Part shown: in pieces, positions 27,059 to 40,363 of the stretch
How positions within the stretch are numbered: position 1 is the stretch's first letter
How the letters are laid out: each line of letters begins with the position of its first letter
Assembly (NCBI RefSeq): GCF_010725885.1
Contig: NZ_AP022600.1
Coordinates: 4,402,001 to 4,466,000 of the forward strand
Length of the DNA stretch: 64,000 nucleotides
Source of the DNA: Mycolicibacterium tokaiense
GTDB taxonomy: Bacteria; Actinomycetota; Actinomycetes; Mycobacteriales; Mycobacteriaceae
Reading direction: 5' to 3'
Program-made: the position numbers and the translations under genes
The notes under the pieces: generated by a model
Told to the model about the DNA's origin: nothing
The model's input: only the letters and a program-made list of their open reading frames with translations
The model's database searches: none

Positions 27059-27070
27059 GAATCAGGGGCT

Positions 27071-27358
27071 TTAGCGGCGGACCACGCCACCACGGCGTTT
27101 TGAGGTCAGAGCGCTGACCAGCGCGACACCGACGACCGCGAGGACGACCTGGACCAGGAGCTCCATCCAGTCGACGCCCGCCGTGGCGGTGGCGATGCCC
27201 ATCGACCGCGCCAGGAAGGTACCCAGGAGTGCGGCCACGATGCCGACGACGATGGTGAGCAGCACGCCGATCGGCTGCTTACCTGGCAGCAGCAGGCGGC
27301 CCAGGAGGCCGATCACTGCGCCGATGATGATTGCGGTGATGATGCCGGTGACTGTCAT
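27071..27358 (-). CDS. GlsB/YeaQ/YmgE family stress-response membrane protein
   Basis: ATG 27358, preceded by GGAGGAATC, gives 95 residues. Three hydrophobic stretches are visible: TGIITAIIIGAVIGLLGRLL, IGVLLTIVVGIVAALLGTFLA and LLVQVVLAVVGVALVSAL. The GRLLLPGKQPIG loop is the family signature (transglycosylase-associated protein family). The C-terminal tail TSKRRGGVVRR is basic. These small membrane proteins are induced by stress; their mechanism is unknown. An upstream in-frame start at 27412 lacks a ribosome binding site. It is divergent from yjbQ and is followed by a strong hairpin. Confidence 0.88.
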   Translation of the reverse strand: MTVTGIITAIIIGAVIGLLGRLLLPGKQPIGVLLTIVVGIVAALLGTFLARSMGIATATAGVDWMELLVQVVLAVVGVALVSALTSKRRGGVVRR

Positions 27359-27473
27359 GATTCCTCCAGGGCAAGACGAGTCGAATAGGTGCAGGTGAAA
27401 TACCCGACGCAAACGTCAAATAAACGGTCGCCGCGGTCGAATATGAATTCACAGCAGTTCGTAGGGTGGAGGG

Positions 27474-27875
27474 GTGTTCACCGACGTACTCGACATCGAC
27501 ACCCGCACCCGCCGCCTGGTCGACCTCACCGATGACGTTGCCGCGTTCTGCTCCGCCCGCGGAGACGGGTTGTGCAATGTGTTCGTTCCGCACGCCACCG
27601 CGGGCGTGGCGATCATCGAAACCGGCGCTGGCTCCGACGACGACCTGCTCGACGCGCTCGAACGGCTGCTGCCGCGCGACGACCGCTACCGGCACTCCCA
27701 CGGCTCGCCCGGCCACGGCGCCGACCACGTGCTGCCCGGCATTGTCTCGCCATCGGTGACCGTCCCGGTTCAGGCCGGCCGGCTGCTGCTGGGAACTTGG
27801 CAGAGCGTGGTGCTCGTTGACCTCAATCGGGACAACCCGCGGCGGTCGGTGCGGCTGAGCTTTCTCGGCGGCTGA
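27474..27875 (+). CDS. yjbQ: YjbQ/UPF0047 family protein (secondary thiamine-phosphate synthase-like)
   Basis: The 133-residue protein starts at GTG 27474 after GGTGGAGGGG. It carries the family landmarks VFVPHATAGVAIIETGAG and RYRHSHGSPGHGADHVLPGIV (His/Asp-rich), then GRLLLGTWQSVVLVDLN, which ends in the conserved GTWQ segment. Homologues have weak thiamine-phosphate synthase activity; the real substrate is unknown. The M. tuberculosis counterpart Rv2556c is next to alaS, as here. Confidence 0.9.
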   Translation: MFTDVLDIDTRTRRLVDLTDDVAAFCSARGDGLCNVFVPHATAGVAIIETGAGSDDDLLDALERLLPRDDRYRHSHGSPGHGADHVLPGIVSPSVTVPVQAGRLLLGTWQSVVLVDLNRDNPRRSVRLSFLGG

Positions 27876-27961
27876 TGACGCGGTGCTGCCTTGTCCGCCG
27901 CAGTCGGCCACCCCGGTACTGTTAGGCGGTTGACGCCAGGCGAGAAGGAAGAAGTGACCAC

Positions 27962-30652
27962 GTGCAGACACACGAGATCAGGAAGCGGTTCCTCGATCAT
28001 TTCGTGAAGGCGGGCCACACCGAGGTGCCCAGCGCCTCGGTGATTCTCGACGACCCCAACCTGTTGTTCGTCAACGCCGGCATGGTGCAGTTCGTGCCGT
28101 TCTTCCTCGGACAGCGCACCCCGCCCTACGAGCGGGCCACGAGCGTCCAGAAGTGCATCCGCACGCCGGACATCGAAGAGGTGGGCATCACCACCCGGCA
28201 CAACACCTTCTTCCAGATGGCCGGCAACTTCAGCTTCGGCGACTACTTCAAGAAGGGCGCCATCGAGCTGGCCTGGAGCCTGCTGACCAATTCGGTGGAC
28301 GACGGCGGATACGGCTTTGATCCCGAAAAGCTCTGGGCGACGGTGTATCTCGATGACGACGAGGCCATCGAAATCTGGCAGGAGGTGGCCGGCCTGCCGC
28401 TGGAGCGCATCCAGCGCCGCGGCATGGCCGACAACTACTGGTCCATGGGCATCCCCGGGCCGTGTGGACCGTGCTCGGAGATCTACTACGACCGTGGCCC
28501 TGAATACGGCGTCGGTGGCGGCCCCGAAGCCAACGAAGACCGCTACATCGAGATCTGGAATCTCGTGTTCATGCAGAACGAGCGCGGCGAGGGCACCTCG
28601 AAGGACAACTTCGAGATCCTGGGCCCGCTGCCGCGCAAGAACATCGACACCGGCATGGGTGTCGAGCGCATCGCCTGCCTGCTGCAGGGTGTGGACAACG
28701 TCTACGAAACCGACCTGGTGCGCCCGGTCATCGACCTGGTGGCCTCGATCGCGCCGCGCGGCTACGGGGCGGGCAACCACGACGACGACGTCCGCTACCG
28801 CATCATCGGCGACCACAGCCGGACCGCGGCGATCATCATCGGCGACGGCGTCACCCCCGGCAACGAAGGCCGCGGTTACGTGCTGCGCCGCCTGCTGCGC
28901 CGGATCATCCGGGCCGCCAAGCTGTTGGGCGTCGAGCAGCCGATCATGAGCCAGTTGATGACGACCGTGCGCGACGAGATGGGGCCGTCGTACCCCGAGC
29001 TGGTCACCGACTTCGACCGGATCAACCGCATCGCCGTCGCCGAGGAGACGGCCTTCAATCGCACCCTGGCCGCCGGGTCCAAACTGTTCGACGACGCCGC
29101 GCAGTCCACCAAGGCCGCCGGTGTCACGGTGCTCTCCGGCGCCAACGCCTTCACGCTGCACGACACCTACGGCTTCCCGATCGATCTCACCCTGGAGATG
29201 GCCGCCGAAGCGGGACTCTCGGTCGACGAGGCCGGTTTCCGCGAGCTGATGAACGAGCAGCGCCAGCGCGCCAAGGCCGACGCCGCCGCCCGCAAGCACG
29301 CGCACGCCGACTTGTCCGCCTACCGCGAGCTGGTGGACGCCGGACCCACCGAATTCACCGGCTTTGATGAATTGTCCTCGCAGGCAACGATTCTCGGCAT
29401 CTTCGTGGACGGTAAGCGGGTGCCGGTCATCACCCACGGGGGAGAAGGCGCGACCCCGGACCGGGTGGAGATCGTCTTGGACCGCACCCCGCTGTACGCC
29501 GAATCCGGCGGTCAGATCGCCGATATCGGTGCCATCTCCGGCGCCGGCGGTGCGGCGCGCGCCCAGGTGACCGACGTGCAGAAGATCGCCAAGACGCTGT
29601 TCGTGCACCGGGTCAACGTGGAATCCGGTGAGTTCGTCGAGGGCGACACCGTGACCGCCGACGTCGACCCGAAGTGGCGCCACGGCGCCACCCAGGGCCA
29701 CTCCGGCACCCACATGGTGCACGCCGCGCTGCGCCAGATCCTCGGCCCCAACGCCGTGCAGGCCGGCTCCTTGAACCGGCCCGGTTATCTGCGCTTCGAC
29801 TTCAACTGGCAGGGCCCGCTGTCGGAAGAGCAGCGCACCGAGATCGAGATGGTGGCCAACGAGGCCGTCGAGGCCGACTACCCCGTCAACACCATGTACA
29901 CCAAGCTGGAGAAGGCCAAGGCGATGGGCGCGATGGCGCTGTTCGGCGAGGCCTACCCCGAGGACGTCCGCCTGGTGGAGATCGGTGGGCCGTTCTCGCT
30001 GGAACTGTGCGGCGGAACGCATGTCCACAACTCGGCGCAGATCGGCCCGGTGACGCTGCTGGGTGAATCCTCGGTGGGTTCCGGCGTGCGCCGCGTTGAG
30101 GCCTACGTCGGGCTGGACTCGTTCAAGCACCTGGCCAAGGAACGCGCCCTGATGGCGGGGCTGGCGTCGTCGCTCAAGGTGCCGTCGGAGGAGGTGCCCG
30201 CCCGGGTGGCCACACTGGTGGAGAAACTGCGCACCGCGGAGAAGGAACTCGAGAAGGTGCGGCTGGCCACGGCGCGCTCGGCGGCGGTCGATGCGGCCGC
30301 CGGTGCCGAGACCGTCGGTAAGGTCCGGCTGGTGGCCCAGCGGATGTCCGGCGAGATGTCGGCAGGCGATCTGCGTTCGCTGATCGGCGACATCCGCGGC
30401 AAGCTCGGCAACGACCCGGCCGTTGTCGCCCTGATCGCCGAAGGTGAAGGCGGCTCGGTGCCATACGTGGTGGCCGCCAACGCCGCGGCTCAGGACCTCG
30501 GACTCAAGAGCGGCGACCTGGTGAAGGTGCTCGCCACGGCCGTGGACGGCCGCGGCGGCGGCAAGCCGGATCTGGCGCAGGGCTCGGGCCGCAACGCCGC
30601 AGGCATCGATGCGGCGCTTCAGGCGCTGCGCGCGGAAGTCGCCCGGAGCTAG
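27962..30652 (+). CDS. alaS: Alanine--tRNA ligase
   Basis: This 896-residue class II synthetase begins at GTG 27962 ([20 protein letters not shown]). The catalytic core contains [20 protein letters not shown], the [16 protein letters not shown] segment and NLVFMQNER. The editing domain has [16 protein letters not shown] and [13 protein letters not shown], which hold the zinc-binding HxxxH...CxxxH set. The C-Ala oligomerisation domain ends [20 protein letters not shown], and its GG-rich motif is typical. All domains are intact. yqgF follows after 6 bp, so the two are probably co-transcribed. Confidence 0.97.
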   Translation: MQTHEIRKRFLDHFVKAGHTEVPSASVILDDPNLLFVNAGMVQFVPFFLGQRTPPYERATSVQKCIRTPDIEEVGITTRHNTFFQMAGNFSFGDYFKKGAIELAWSLLTNSVDDGGYGFDPEKLWATVYLDDDEAIEIWQEVAGLPLERIQRRGMADNYWSMGIPGPCGPCSEIYYDRGPEYGVGGGPEANEDRYIEIWNLVFMQNERGEGTSKDNFEILGPLPRKNIDTGMGVERIACLLQGVDNVYETDLVRPVIDLVASIAPRGYGAGNHDDDVRYRIIGDHSRTAAIIIGDGVTPGNEGRGYVLRRLLRRIIRAAKLLGVEQPIMSQLMTTVRDEMGPSYPELVTDFDRINRIAVAEETAFNRTLAAGSKLFDDAAQSTKAAGVTVLSGANAFTLHDTYGFPIDLTLEMAAEAGLSVDEAGFRELMNEQRQRAKADAAARKHAHADLSAYRELVDAGPTEFTGFDELSSQATILGIFVDGKRVPVITHGGEGATPDRVEIVLDRTPLYAESGGQIADIGAISGAGGAARAQVTDVQKIAKTLFVHRVNVESGEFVEGDTVTADVDPKWRHGATQGHSGTHMVHAALRQILGPNAVQAGSLNRPGYLRFDFNWQGPLSEEQRTEIEMVANEAVEADYPVNTMYTKLEKAKAMGAMALFGEAYPEDVRLVEIGGPFSLELCGGTHVHNSAQIGPVTLLGESSVGSGVRRVEAYVGLDSFKHLAKERALMAGLASSLKVPSEEVPARVATLVEKLRTAEKELEKVRLATARSAAVDAAAGAETVGKVRLVAQRMSGEMSAGDLRSLIGDIRGKLGNDPAVVALIAEGEGGSVPYVVAANAAAQDLGLKSGDLVKVLATAVDGRGGGKPDLAQGSGRNAAGIDAALQALRAEVARS

Positions 30653-30658
30653 CCTGCT

Positions 30659-31195
30659 GTGCCATCCCACGAGGCGACCTCCGGCCAGACTCGGCTGCCC
30701 GATCGGCCCGGCGGTGATGACCCCGGTCGTGGGCGCCGCCTCGGCGTGGATGTGGGCACGGTGCGCATCGGGGTCGCGACCTGCGACCCCGACGGCATCC
30801 TGGCCACCCCCGTGGAAACCGTCCGGCGCGAGAAGTCCGGGCGGCACCTGCGCCGGCTGCGCCAGCTCGTGTCGGAGTACGAGGCGGTGGAGGTGATCGT
30901 CGGACTGCCGCGCACCCTGGCCGACCGGGCCGGGTCCTCGGCGCTGGACGCCATCGACATCGCCGACCGGCTGGCTGAGCGGATCGCGCCGGTGCCGGTG
31001 CGGCTGGCCGATGAGCGGCTCACCACCGTCACTGCGCAACGGTCGCTGCGGGAGGCCGGGATCACCGCGCGCGGCCAGCGGGCCGTCGTCGACCAGGCGG
31101 CGGCCGTGGCGATCCTGCAGGGGTGGCTGGATCAACGTCGCACTGTCTTGACCGAATCGGCGGGGGCCGTCACACCGGAGGAGCAGCATGGCTGA
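30659..31195 (+). CDS. yqgF: Putative pre-16S rRNA nuclease / Holliday-junction resolvase-like YqgF (RuvX)
   Basis: The start at GTG 30659 gives 178 residues. The RNase H-like fold is marked by [20 protein letters not shown] (first catalytic Asp) near residue 30, [17 protein letters not shown] near residue 80, [16 protein letters not shown] and [16 protein letters not shown] (the second and third acidic residues). YqgF trims the 5' end of 16S rRNA precursors in bacteria. The N-terminal ~25 residues are unstructured; an internal start is possible. It lies 6 bp after alaS and overlaps mltG by 8 bp, the same order as Rv2555c-Rv2554c-Rv2553c. Confidence 0.92.
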   Translation: MPSHEATSGQTRLPDRPGGDDPGRGRRLGVDVGTVRIGVATCDPDGILATPVETVRREKSGRHLRRLRQLVSEYEAVEVIVGLPRTLADRAGSSALDAIDIADRLAERIAPVPVRLADERLTTVTAQRSLREAGITARGQRAVVDQAAAVAILQGWLDQRRTVLTESAGAVTPEEQHG

Positions 31196-32429
31196 CGACT
31201 GGGACGACCGCGCACAGCCGGTGGCGGTGGGCCCGCCCCGGCGCGGCATGACGCGGGCGGCGCGGATCAGGGCCGAACGGGCCCGCCGCCGGCGCCGCAC
31301 CGTGGCCGCACTGTCCGTGGCCATGCTGATCGCCGTCGTCATCGGCACCGTGTTCCTGGGCTCCCGGTTGTGGCATTCGATGTTCGGAGCTCCCTCGGAC
31401 TACACCGGCGACGGCGTCTCCGACGTGGTGATCCAGGTGCATCCGGGGGATTCGGCCACTGCGATCGGGCAGACCCTGCTCGACGCCGGCGTGGTCGCCA
31501 CGCTGGACGGGTTCGTCACTGCAGCGAGCAACAACTCGGCCATGGCCGCCATCCAGCCCGGCTTCTACAAGGTGCGCACCGAGATCCCGGCCGGCTCCGC
31601 GGTGGACCGCCTGATCGATCCGGCCAACCGCGTCGGCAATTTCACCATCCCCGAAGGCCGTCAACTCGACGACATGACCGACGTGCGCACCGGGGCCGTC
31701 ACTCCGGGGGTGCTGTCGCTGATCGCTCAGGCCACCTGCACCGACCTGGACGGGCAGCAGTCCTGCGTGTCGGTGGACGACCTGCGCAACGCGGCGTCGG
31801 GGGACAACCTCGAGGCTCTGCAGGTGCCGCAGTGGGCCATCGAACCGGCCACCGCTATGGGCGGGGATCACCGACGGCTGGAAGGGCTGATCGCGGCGGG
31901 CACCTGGGACGTCGATCCATCGGCGCCGCCGGAGCAGATCCTGGCCTCGCTGATCTCGGCCAGCTCCGCCCGCTACGAGGCATCCGGGCTGCTGGACACC
32001 GCCGCGGCGATGAACATCTCGCCCTACGACGTGCTGGTGGTGGGGTCGCTGGTGCAGCGGGAGTCGCTGCCGCAGGACTTCCCAAAAGTGGCCCGGGTGA
32101 TCTACAACCGGCTCGCCGAGAACCGGAAGCTGGAGTTCGACTCCACGGTGAACTACTCGCTGGACCGCCAGGAGATCGCCACCACCGACGCGGACCGGGC
32201 CCGCGTGACACCGTGGAACACCTACGCGTCCTTCGGCTTGCCCGCCACCCCCATCTCCTCGCCCAGTGAGGCCGCCCTGGCCGCGGCCGAACGTCCCGAG
32301 CCGGGGGACTGGCTGTTCTTCGTGACCATCGACATGCAGGGCACCACTCTGTTCACCCGTGAGTACGAGCAGCACCTGGCCAACATCCAGGTGGCGCAGC
32401 GCAACGGCGTCCTCGACAGTGCCCGGTGA
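31188..32429 (+). CDS. mltG: Endolytic transglycosylase MltG
   Basis: The 413-residue protein has a cytoplasmic N-terminus rich in Arg ([20 protein letters not shown]), one membrane segment at about residues 45-65 ([20 protein letters not shown]), then the extracytoplasmic YceG domain. [22 protein letters not shown] contains the catalytic Glu, about Glu292. [10 protein letters not shown] and [20 protein letters not shown] are conserved. MltG cleaves nascent peptidoglycan strands and sets their length. It overlaps yqgF by 8 bp, and aroE begins 11 bp inside its 3' end, so the three are translationally coupled. This is the Rv2553c order. Confidence 0.94.
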   Translation: MADDWDDRAQPVAVGPPRRGMTRAARIRAERARRRRRTVAALSVAMLIAVVIGTVFLGSRLWHSMFGAPSDYTGDGVSDVVIQVHPGDSATAIGQTLLDAGVVATLDGFVTAASNNSAMAAIQPGFYKVRTEIPAGSAVDRLIDPANRVGNFTIPEGRQLDDMTDVRTGAVTPGVLSLIAQATCTDLDGQQSCVSVDDLRNAASGDNLEALQVPQWAIEPATAMGGDHRRLEGLIAAGTWDVDPSAPPEQILASLISASSARYEASGLLDTAAAMNISPYDVLVVGSLVQRESLPQDFPKVARVIYNRLAENRKLEFDSTVNYSLDRQEIATTDADRARVTPWNTYASFGLPATPISSPSEAALAAAERPEPGDWLFFVTIDMQGTTLFTREYEQHLANIQVAQRNGVLDSAR

Positions 32430-33219
32430 CCGCAAGGCCGCGGTGCTGGGCAAGCCGATCGCGCACTCCCGCTCGCCTCAGCTGCACCTGGCGGCCTACC
32501 GCGCGTTGGGCCTGACCGGCTGGACCTACGACCGCATCGAGTGCACCGCCGAGCAGCTACCGGCCCTGGTGGATTCACTGGGCCCGGAATGGGTGGGGCT
32601 GTCGGTGACGATGCCGGGCAAGTTCGCGGCCCTGGCCTACGCCTCGGAACGCACCGAACGGGCGGAGTTGGTGGGCTCGGCGAACACCCTGCTGCGCACG
32701 GAGTCCGGTTGGCGTGCCGACAACACCGATGTCGACGGGGTGGCCGGGGCGTTGGGCGGACCGCTCACCGGATCGGCCCTGGTGCTCGGTGCCGGCGGCA
32801 CCGCGCCCGCGGCGCTGGTGGGGCTGGCGACGCTGGGGATCGACCACGTGGTGGTGGCGGCGCGCAACCAGGACAAGGCCGCCCGGCTGCTGGCGCTGGC
32901 CGGGGCCCTGGGTGTGGGCGCGGAGTGCACGACGCTGGAGCCCGAGACGCTGGCGCGGCGCGCCGCGGCAGCCGCGGTGCTGGTCAGCACGGTGCCCGCC
33001 GACGCGGCGGCGCCGTTGGCCGGTGTGCTCGCGGGCGCGCCCGTGCTGCTGGACGCCATCTACGACCCGTGGCCGACCCCGCTGGCCGTGGCGGTGGGCG
33101 CCGCGGGCGGGCGAGTGGTCAGCGGGCTGCAGATGTTGCTGCACCAGGCCTATGCCCAGGTCGAACAATTCACAGGCCGCCCCGCTCCGCGCACACAGAT
33201 GGCGGCCGCCCTAACTTAA
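32419..33219 (+). CDS. aroE: Shikimate dehydrogenase
   Basis: GTG 32419 gives 266 residues. The substrate site has GKPIAHSRSPQLHLAAYR; the catalytic Lys lies in VGLSVTMPGKFAAL. NTDVDG and the Rossmann loop LVLGAGGTAPAAL follow. The C-terminal VSGLQMLLHQAYAQVEQFTG is typical. It reduces 3-dehydroshikimate with NADPH in the shikimate pathway. Its start overlaps mltG by 11 bp. The other aro genes lie 2 kb away at 35 kb, separated by a prepilin-peptidase-like gene and a minus-strand MFS gene. Confidence 0.94.
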   Translation: MPGDRKAAVLGKPIAHSRSPQLHLAAYRALGLTGWTYDRIECTAEQLPALVDSLGPEWVGLSVTMPGKFAALAYASERTERAELVGSANTLLRTESGWRADNTDVDGVAGALGGPLTGSALVLGAGGTAPAALVGLATLGIDHVVVAARNQDKAARLLALAGALGVGAECTTLEPETLARRAAAAAVLVSTVPADAAAPLAGVLAGAPVLLDAIYDPWPTPLAVAVGAAGGRVVSGLQMLLHQAYAQVEQFTGRPAPRTQMAAALT

Positions 33220-33228
33220 CGTGCCGCC

Positions 33229-33621
33229 ATGGTGGTGCTTGCGGTCTGGCTCGGGGTGCTGAGCGTCTGCGATCTGCGTTGGCGGCGGCTGCCGAACCTG
33301 TTGACGCTGCCGGGGTTCGCGGTGATCCTGGTGATCGCCGGGCTCGATGGTCGTGGTGCAGCCGCCGCGTTGGGGGCGGCGGTGCTGGCCGCGGTGTACC
33401 TCGCCGGGTTTCTGCTCGGCGGGTTCGGCGCCGGCGACGTGAAGCTGGCGCTGGGACTGGGTGCGGCCACCGGAGCGGCGGGTATCGAGGCGTGGGTGCC
33501 GGCGGCGCTCCTGGCTCCGGTGTTGACCTTGCTGCTGGCGCTGCTGATGCGCTCGCGGGTGGTGCCGCACGGGCCGTCGATGTGCCTGGCGACGGCCGTG
33601 GTGCTGGCGATCCCGGCGTGA
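33229..33621 (+). CDS. Prepilin peptidase-like A24 family membrane protein
   Basis: The 130-residue protein contains four hydrophobic stretches. The first acidic site is in SVCDLRWRRLPNLLTLPG. The second, GGFGAGDVKLALGLG, is the GxGD motif of the A24 aspartic peptidases (PilD/TadV type). It is the short form, lacking an N-terminal methyltransferase domain, like Rv2551c, which occupies the same place after aroE in M. tuberculosis. No pilus genes are nearby, so its substrate is unknown. It starts 9 bp after aroE and its stop abuts that of the convergent MFS gene. Confidence 0.88.
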   Translation: MVVLAVWLGVLSVCDLRWRRLPNLLTLPGFAVILVIAGLDGRGAAAALGAAVLAAVYLAGFLLGGFGAGDVKLALGLGAATGAAGIEAWVPAALLAPVLTLLLALLMRSRVVPHGPSMCLATAVVLAIPA

Positions 33622-35019
33622 CTACCTCTGGGTGTCACGCCGGACCCGCAGGACGACGACCACGATGGCGAGCACCCAGACCGCGGCGTTGACGGCCATG
33701 GCCGCGGTGAAGCCGTGCTCGTCCGGCACCGGGCCGCTGACCAGCGTCAGCACCGTCACCCCGACCGCGCTGCCGGTGGAGAAGCCGATGTAGCGCAGCA
33801 CCTGGTTGAACGCCAGCGCGCTGGACGTCTGTTCGGCCGGCACCGCGCGCACCAACAGCACCGGCAGGGTCGCGAACGTCGCGCCGCTGCCCAGGCCGGC
33901 CACCGCCATCGACAGCAGCGCCTGCCACACCTGGTCGTGCGCCACCGCCAACTGCACCGTCGACAGCAGGTACAGCGCGCAGCCGACGGGCAGTACTTTG
34001 CCGGGATCCATCCGGGTGCCCGCCCACAGCGACACCCGTGAGCCCAGCACGCTCATCACCGAGTACGGCACCAGCATCAACCCGGCCACCGCCACCGGCT
34101 GATCCAGTCCCCAGCCGCTCGGGGTGTCGGCCTGGACCAACACCATCAGCAGCGTCAGACCCATGTACATCCCGGTGCCGGCCAGCAGACCGGTGATGTT
34201 GGGCGCAGCGGCGCCCCCGCTGAACGCCAGCCGCAGATCCACCAGCGGGTCGCGGTGGCGCAACGTGGTCGCCACCCAGCCGGCGAGTGTCACCGCACCG
34301 ACGATGAACAGGCTCAGCGTCCGCAGGTCGGTCCAGCCCCACGTAGTGGTCTGGCTGACTCCCAGCAGCAGCGCCACGGTGGCCGCCGAGAGCAGCACCG
34401 CCTCCGACAGTCGCACCCCCGGCACCGGCACCGGCGCCGCGGCGGGTAGCTGCCGCCACGTCAGTAGCAGCGTCGCCGCCGTCAGCGCTGTGCCGAACCA
34501 GAACGCCGCCGACAGTCCGCCGGCCTGGGCCACCAGTGCGGTCAGGGGATAGCCCAGGCCGGCGCCGGCCACCGTGCCCACCGACAGCATGGCCACCACC
34601 GGCGCCACCCGCGCGGCCGGCAGGATGTCCCGGGCGACGGCCATGGCCAGCGGTGCCAGGCCCAGCGCGATGCCCTGGCCGGCCCGGCCGGCGATCAGCA
34701 GCGCCAGGGCCAGGTCGCCGTCGTACCGCGAGGCGGCCGCCGACAGCACCGTGCCCGCGACCACGAGCAGCAGCCCGCCGAGCACCACGGGCCGGCGGCG
34801 GGCGCCGACGGCCACCCGCCCCATCAGCGGGGTGGCGACCGCACCGGCCAGCATCGAGACAGTCAGGGTCCACTGCGCGGCACCGAGGGAGACGCCGAGT
34901 TCGGCGGCGATGGTGGGCACCAGCGGAGCGCCCAGACTGCTGACCACACCGGTGACGGTGGTGAGCAGAACCAGGGTCGGGATCAGCAGCCGCGAAGGGG
35001 AGTCATCGTCGGCCGTCAT
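33622..35019 (-). CDS. MFS transporter, DHA2-like drug/proton antiporter
   Basis: The 465-residue protein has about 14 hydrophobic segments. It starts [20 protein letters not shown] and carries the MFS motif A region [16 protein letters not shown] after the second segment. [20 protein letters not shown] is motif-B-like (RxGQG) and [14 protein letters not shown] motif-C-like. The 14-segment pattern suggests the DHA2 group of drug efflux pumps; the substrate is unknown. It interrupts the aro genes on the opposite strand and is divergent from aroC (72-bp gap), which suggests insertion into the ancestral order. Confidence 0.87.
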   Translation of the reverse strand: MTADDDSPSRLLIPTLVLLTTVTGVVSSLGAPLVPTIAAELGVSLGAAQWTLTVSMLAGAVATPLMGRVAVGARRRPVVLGGLLLVVAGTVLSAAASRYDGDLALALLIAGRAGQGIALGLAPLAMAVARDILPAARVAPVVAMLSVGTVAGAGLGYPLTALVAQAGGLSAAFWFGTALTAATLLLTWRQLPAAAPVPVPGVRLSEAVLLSAATVALLLGVSQTTTWGWTDLRTLSLFIVGAVTLAGWVATTLRHRDPLVDLRLAFSGGAAAPNITGLLAGTGMYMGLTLLMVLVQADTPSGWGLDQPVAVAGLMLVPYSVMSVLGSRVSLWAGTRMDPGKVLPVGCALYLLSTVQLAVAHDQVWQALLSMAVAGLGSGATFATLPVLLVRAVPAEQTSSALAFNQVLRYIGFSTGSAVGVTVLTLVSGPVPDEHGFTAAMAVNAAVWVLAIVVVVLRVRRDTQR

Positions 35020-35091
35020 CGGATAGAGATCCTATGTGAGCAGTATTTGCCGATTAACTGTTGGGGAATGGGCCATGGGAGGATGGGACAC

Positions 35092-36288
35092 GTGTTGCGT
35101 TGGACCACTGCTGGTGAATCTCATGGCCGCGCATTGGTGGCTGTGATCGAGGGCATGGTCGCCGGTGTGCGGGTGACGTCGGGGGACATCGCCGACCAGT
35201 TGGCCCGGCGCCGGCTCGGCTACGGCCGCGGCGCCCGGATGAAATTCGAGAAGGACCAGGTGACGGTGCTGGCTGGGGTGCGCCATGGCAGCACCCTGGG
35301 CGGACCGATCGCCGTCGAGATCGGCAACACCGAGTGGCCCAAGTGGGAAACCGTGATGGCCTCGGACCCGGTTGCGGCCGAGGATCTCGATGTGGCCCGA
35401 AACGCCCCGTTGACCCGGCCCCGGCCCGGCCACGCCGACTACGCCGGCATGCTCAAGTACGGCTTCGACGACGCCCGCCCGGTACTCGAGCGCGCCAGCG
35501 CCCGGGAGACCGCCGCCCGCGTGGCGGCCGGCACCGTGGCCCGGGAGTTCCTGCGCCAGGCGCTCGGTGTCGAGGTGGTCTCGCACGTCATCGCCATCGG
35601 CGCCTCCGAGCCGTACGCGGGCCCGCCACCCGAGGCCGCTGACCTGGCCGCCATCGACGACAGCCCGGTCCGCGCCTTCGACAAGGCCGCCGAAGCGGCG
35701 ATGATCGCCGAGATCGAAGCCGCCAAGAAGGACGGTGACACCCTCGGCGGTGTGGTCGAGGTGGTGGTGCGCGGCCTGCCGATCGGACTGGGTTCCTTCA
35801 CCAGCGGGGAGAACCGGCTCGACGGCCAACTGGCCGCCGCGGTGATGGGCATCCAGGCCATCAAGGGTGTGGAGATCGGCGACGGCTTCGAGACCGCCCG
35901 CCGCCGCGGCAGCCAGGCCCACGACGAGATGTACCCCGGCCCTGACGGTGTGATCCGCTCCACCAACCGGGCCGGCGGGCTGGAGGGCGGCATGACCAAC
36001 GGCCAGCCGCTGCGGGTTCGCGCTGCGATGAAACCCATCTCCACCGTGCCGCGTGCGCTGGCCACCGTCGACATGGCCACCGGAGATGAGGCCGTGGCGA
36101 TCCACCAGCGCTCCGACGTGTGCGCCGTGCCCGCTGCGGGCGTGGTGGTCGAGACCATGGTGGCGCTGGTGGTGGCCCGCGCCGTCCTCGACAAGTTCGG
36201 CGGCGACTCGCTGGCCGAGACCCGCCGCAACATCGAGTCCTACCTCGACGCCATCGCCGCCCACGAGCCCGCGAGGGCCTCGGGTTAG
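35092..36288 (+). CDS. aroC: Chorismate synthase
   Basis: GTG 35092 after GGGAGGATGG gives 398 residues. Conserved signatures are [20 protein letters not shown] at the N-terminus, the FMN/EPSP-site arginines in [34 protein letters not shown], and [18 protein letters not shown] in the middle. The C-terminal [18 protein letters not shown] region is intact. It makes chorismate from EPSP. The frame upstream to 35047 is open but has no good start. aroK follows after 17 bp. This is the Rv2540c-type gene (called aroF in M. tuberculosis). Confidence 0.95.
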   Translation: MLRWTTAGESHGRALVAVIEGMVAGVRVTSGDIADQLARRRLGYGRGARMKFEKDQVTVLAGVRHGSTLGGPIAVEIGNTEWPKWETVMASDPVAAEDLDVARNAPLTRPRPGHADYAGMLKYGFDDARPVLERASARETAARVAAGTVAREFLRQALGVEVVSHVIAIGASEPYAGPPPEAADLAAIDDSPVRAFDKAAEAAMIAEIEAAKKDGDTLGGVVEVVVRGLPIGLGSFTSGENRLDGQLAAAVMGIQAIKGVEIGDGFETARRRGSQAHDEMYPGPDGVIRSTNRAGGLEGGMTNGQPLRVRAAMKPISTVPRALATVDMATGDEAVAIHQRSDVCAVPAAGVVVETMVALVVARAVLDKFGGDSLAETRRNIESYLDAIAAHEPARASG

Positions 36289-36305
36289 GACGATGGGATA
36301 ACACC

Positions 36306-38642
<2,337 letters not shown>

Positions 38643-38675
38643 GGGGTAGCAGCGTAGCGAGTAGCGTCACAGCAC

Positions 38676-39767
38676 GTGACACATTCCCAGCGACGCGACA
38701 ACCTGAGTGCTCGGATCACCGCCTTCGCCGAGGACCGCGCGGTGGACGCGATGCTGGTCACCGACCTCGACAATGTGCGCTACCTGTCCGGTTTCACCGG
38801 TTCCAACGCCGCGCTGCTGGTCTTCGGCGACGGCCGCCCCGCCGTGTTGAGCACCGACGGCCGCTATCGAATGCAGGCCGCGCAGCAGGCCCCGGATCTC
38901 GAAGTGGTGATCGAACGGGCCTGCGGGCGGTACCTGGCCGAACGCGCAGCGAGCGACGGCGTGCGCAGGCTCGGGTTCGAAAGCCACGTCGTCACCGTCG
39001 ACGGATTCAGCGTGCTGGAGCGCGCGACGACAGCCACGCTGGTGCGGTCCTCCGGCGCCGTCGAGGCGCTGCGTGAGGTCAAGGACGACGGCGAGGTAGC
39101 GCTGCTGCGGCTGGCGTGTTCGGCCGCTGACGCCGCCCTGACCGACCTGATCACCCAGGGTGGGCTGCGCCCCGGACGCACCGAGAAGGAGGTGCGCCGC
39201 GACCTGGAGGCGCTGATGCTCGACCACGGTGCCGACGCCGCGTCGTTCGAGACCATCGTGGCCACCGGCGCCAACTCGGCGATCCCGCACCACCGGCCCA
39301 CCGACGCGGTGCTGGCCAGCGGCGATTTCGTCAAGATCGACTTCGGAGCGCTGGTCTGCGGGTACCACTCGGACATGACCCGGACCTTCGTGCTGGACAC
39401 GGCGGCCGACTGGCAGCGCGAGATCTACGAACTGGTGGCCACATCGCAGCGCGCGGGCCGCGAAGCGCTGGCCCCCGGCGTCGACCTCAAGGCCGTCGAC
39501 GCCGCATCGCGGCAGGTCATCGTGGATGCGGGCTATGGCGACACGTTCACTCACGGGCTGGGACACGGGGTCGGGCTGCAGATCCACGAAGCGCCGGGAA
39601 TCAACGCCTCCGCCGCCGGTACACTTCTTGCTGGTTCTGCGGTGACCGTGGAGCCTGGTGTCTACTTGCCCGATCGCGGCGGTGTCCGCATCGAGGACAC
39701 GCTGGTTGTCGGCGCGCAGACGCCCGACCTGCTTACCCGGTTCCCGAAGGAACTCCAGATCGTCTGA
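38676..39767 (+). CDS. pepQ: Aminopeptidase P / Xaa-Pro dipeptidase, M24 family
   Basis: GTG 38676 gives 363 residues. The N-terminal creatinase-like domain begins [20 protein letters not shown]. The pita-bread catalytic domain carries the M24 metal ligands: [20 protein letters not shown] (two Asp), [17 protein letters not shown] (His), VEPGVYLP (Glu) and [11 protein letters not shown] (Glu). It cleaves Xaa-Pro bonds. efp follows 32 bp later, an association seen in many bacteria, since both concern proline-containing peptides and translation. The Rv2535c-Rv2534c order is preserved. Confidence 0.93.
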   Translation: MTHSQRRDNLSARITAFAEDRAVDAMLVTDLDNVRYLSGFTGSNAALLVFGDGRPAVLSTDGRYRMQAAQQAPDLEVVIERACGRYLAERAASDGVRRLGFESHVVTVDGFSVLERATTATLVRSSGAVEALREVKDDGEVALLRLACSAADAALTDLITQGGLRPGRTEKEVRRDLEALMLDHGADAASFETIVATGANSAIPHHRPTDAVLASGDFVKIDFGALVCGYHSDMTRTFVLDTAADWQREIYELVATSQRAGREALAPGVDLKAVDAASRQVIVDAGYGDTFTHGLGHGVGLQIHEAPGINASAAGTLLAGSAVTVEPGVYLPDRGGVRIEDTLVVGAQTPDLLTRFPKELQIV

Positions 39768-39799
39768 CGGTCTGTTCAACACAAGGAGAAGTACCCACC

Positions 39800-40363
39800 G
39801 TGGCATCGACTGCCGATTTCAAGAACGGGCTCGTCCTCAACATCGAGGGCCAGCTGTGGCAGATCACCGAATTCCAGCACGTCAAGCCCGGTAAGGGCCC
39901 GGCGTTCGTCCGGACCAAGCTGAAGAACGTGCTCTCGGGCAAGGTGGTCGACAAGACCTACAACGCCGGTGTGAAGGTCGAGACCGCCACCGTGGACCGT
40001 CGCGACGCCACTTACCTGTACCGCGACGGCAGTGACTTCGTGTTCATGGATTCCGAGGACTACGAACAGCATCCGCTCTCCGAGCAGCTGGTCGGCCGGT
40101 TGTCGGACTTCCTGCTCGAAGGGATGGCCGTGCAGATCGCTTTCAACGAAGGCTCGCCGCTGTACCTCGAGCTGCCGGTGTCGGTGGAGCTCGTCGTCAC
40201 CTTCACCGAGCCGGGCCTGCAGGGCGACCGCTCCAGCGCGGGCACCAAGCCGGCCACGCTGGAGACCGGTGCCGAGATCCAGGTGCCGCTGTTCATCAAC
40301 CAGGGCGACAAGCTCAAGGTCGATACCCGCGACGGAAGCTACCTGGGTCGCGTGAATGGCTGA
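39800..40363 (+). CDS. efp: Elongation factor P
   Basis: The 187-residue protein starts at GTG 39800 after AAGGAGAAG. It has the three beta-barrel domains: [20 protein letters not shown] (KOW-like), then VERL-type middle strands ([18 protein letters not shown]) and the C-terminal [17 protein letters not shown] and [11 protein letters not shown]. The loop that reaches the peptidyl-transferase centre reads [10 protein letters not shown], with Lys32 in a PGKGP palindrome, the form known from actinobacterial EF-P that works with unmodified lysine. It relieves stalling at polyprolines. nusB overlaps it by 8 bp. Confidence 0.97.
   Translation: MASTADFKNGLVLNIEGQLWQITEFQHVKPGKGPAFVRTKLKNVLSGKVVDKTYNAGVKVETATVDRRDATYLYRDGSDFVFMDSEDYEQHPLSEQLVGRLSDFLLEGMAVQIAFNEGSPLYLELPVSVELVVTFTEPGLQGDRSSAGTKPATLETGAEIQVPLFINQGDKLKVDTRDGSYLGRVNG

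Noticed and set aside
27876..27961. T-box leader before alaS
   Set aside because: Only about 85 bp separate yjbQ and alaS, with no specifier or antiterminator sequence visible.
27770..31348. Very long antisense frame (about 1190 codons) opposite alaS
   Set aside because: It is the GC-driven shadow of alaS and yqgF in another frame. It has no family motif and a biased residue mix (Arg, Gly, His, Val).
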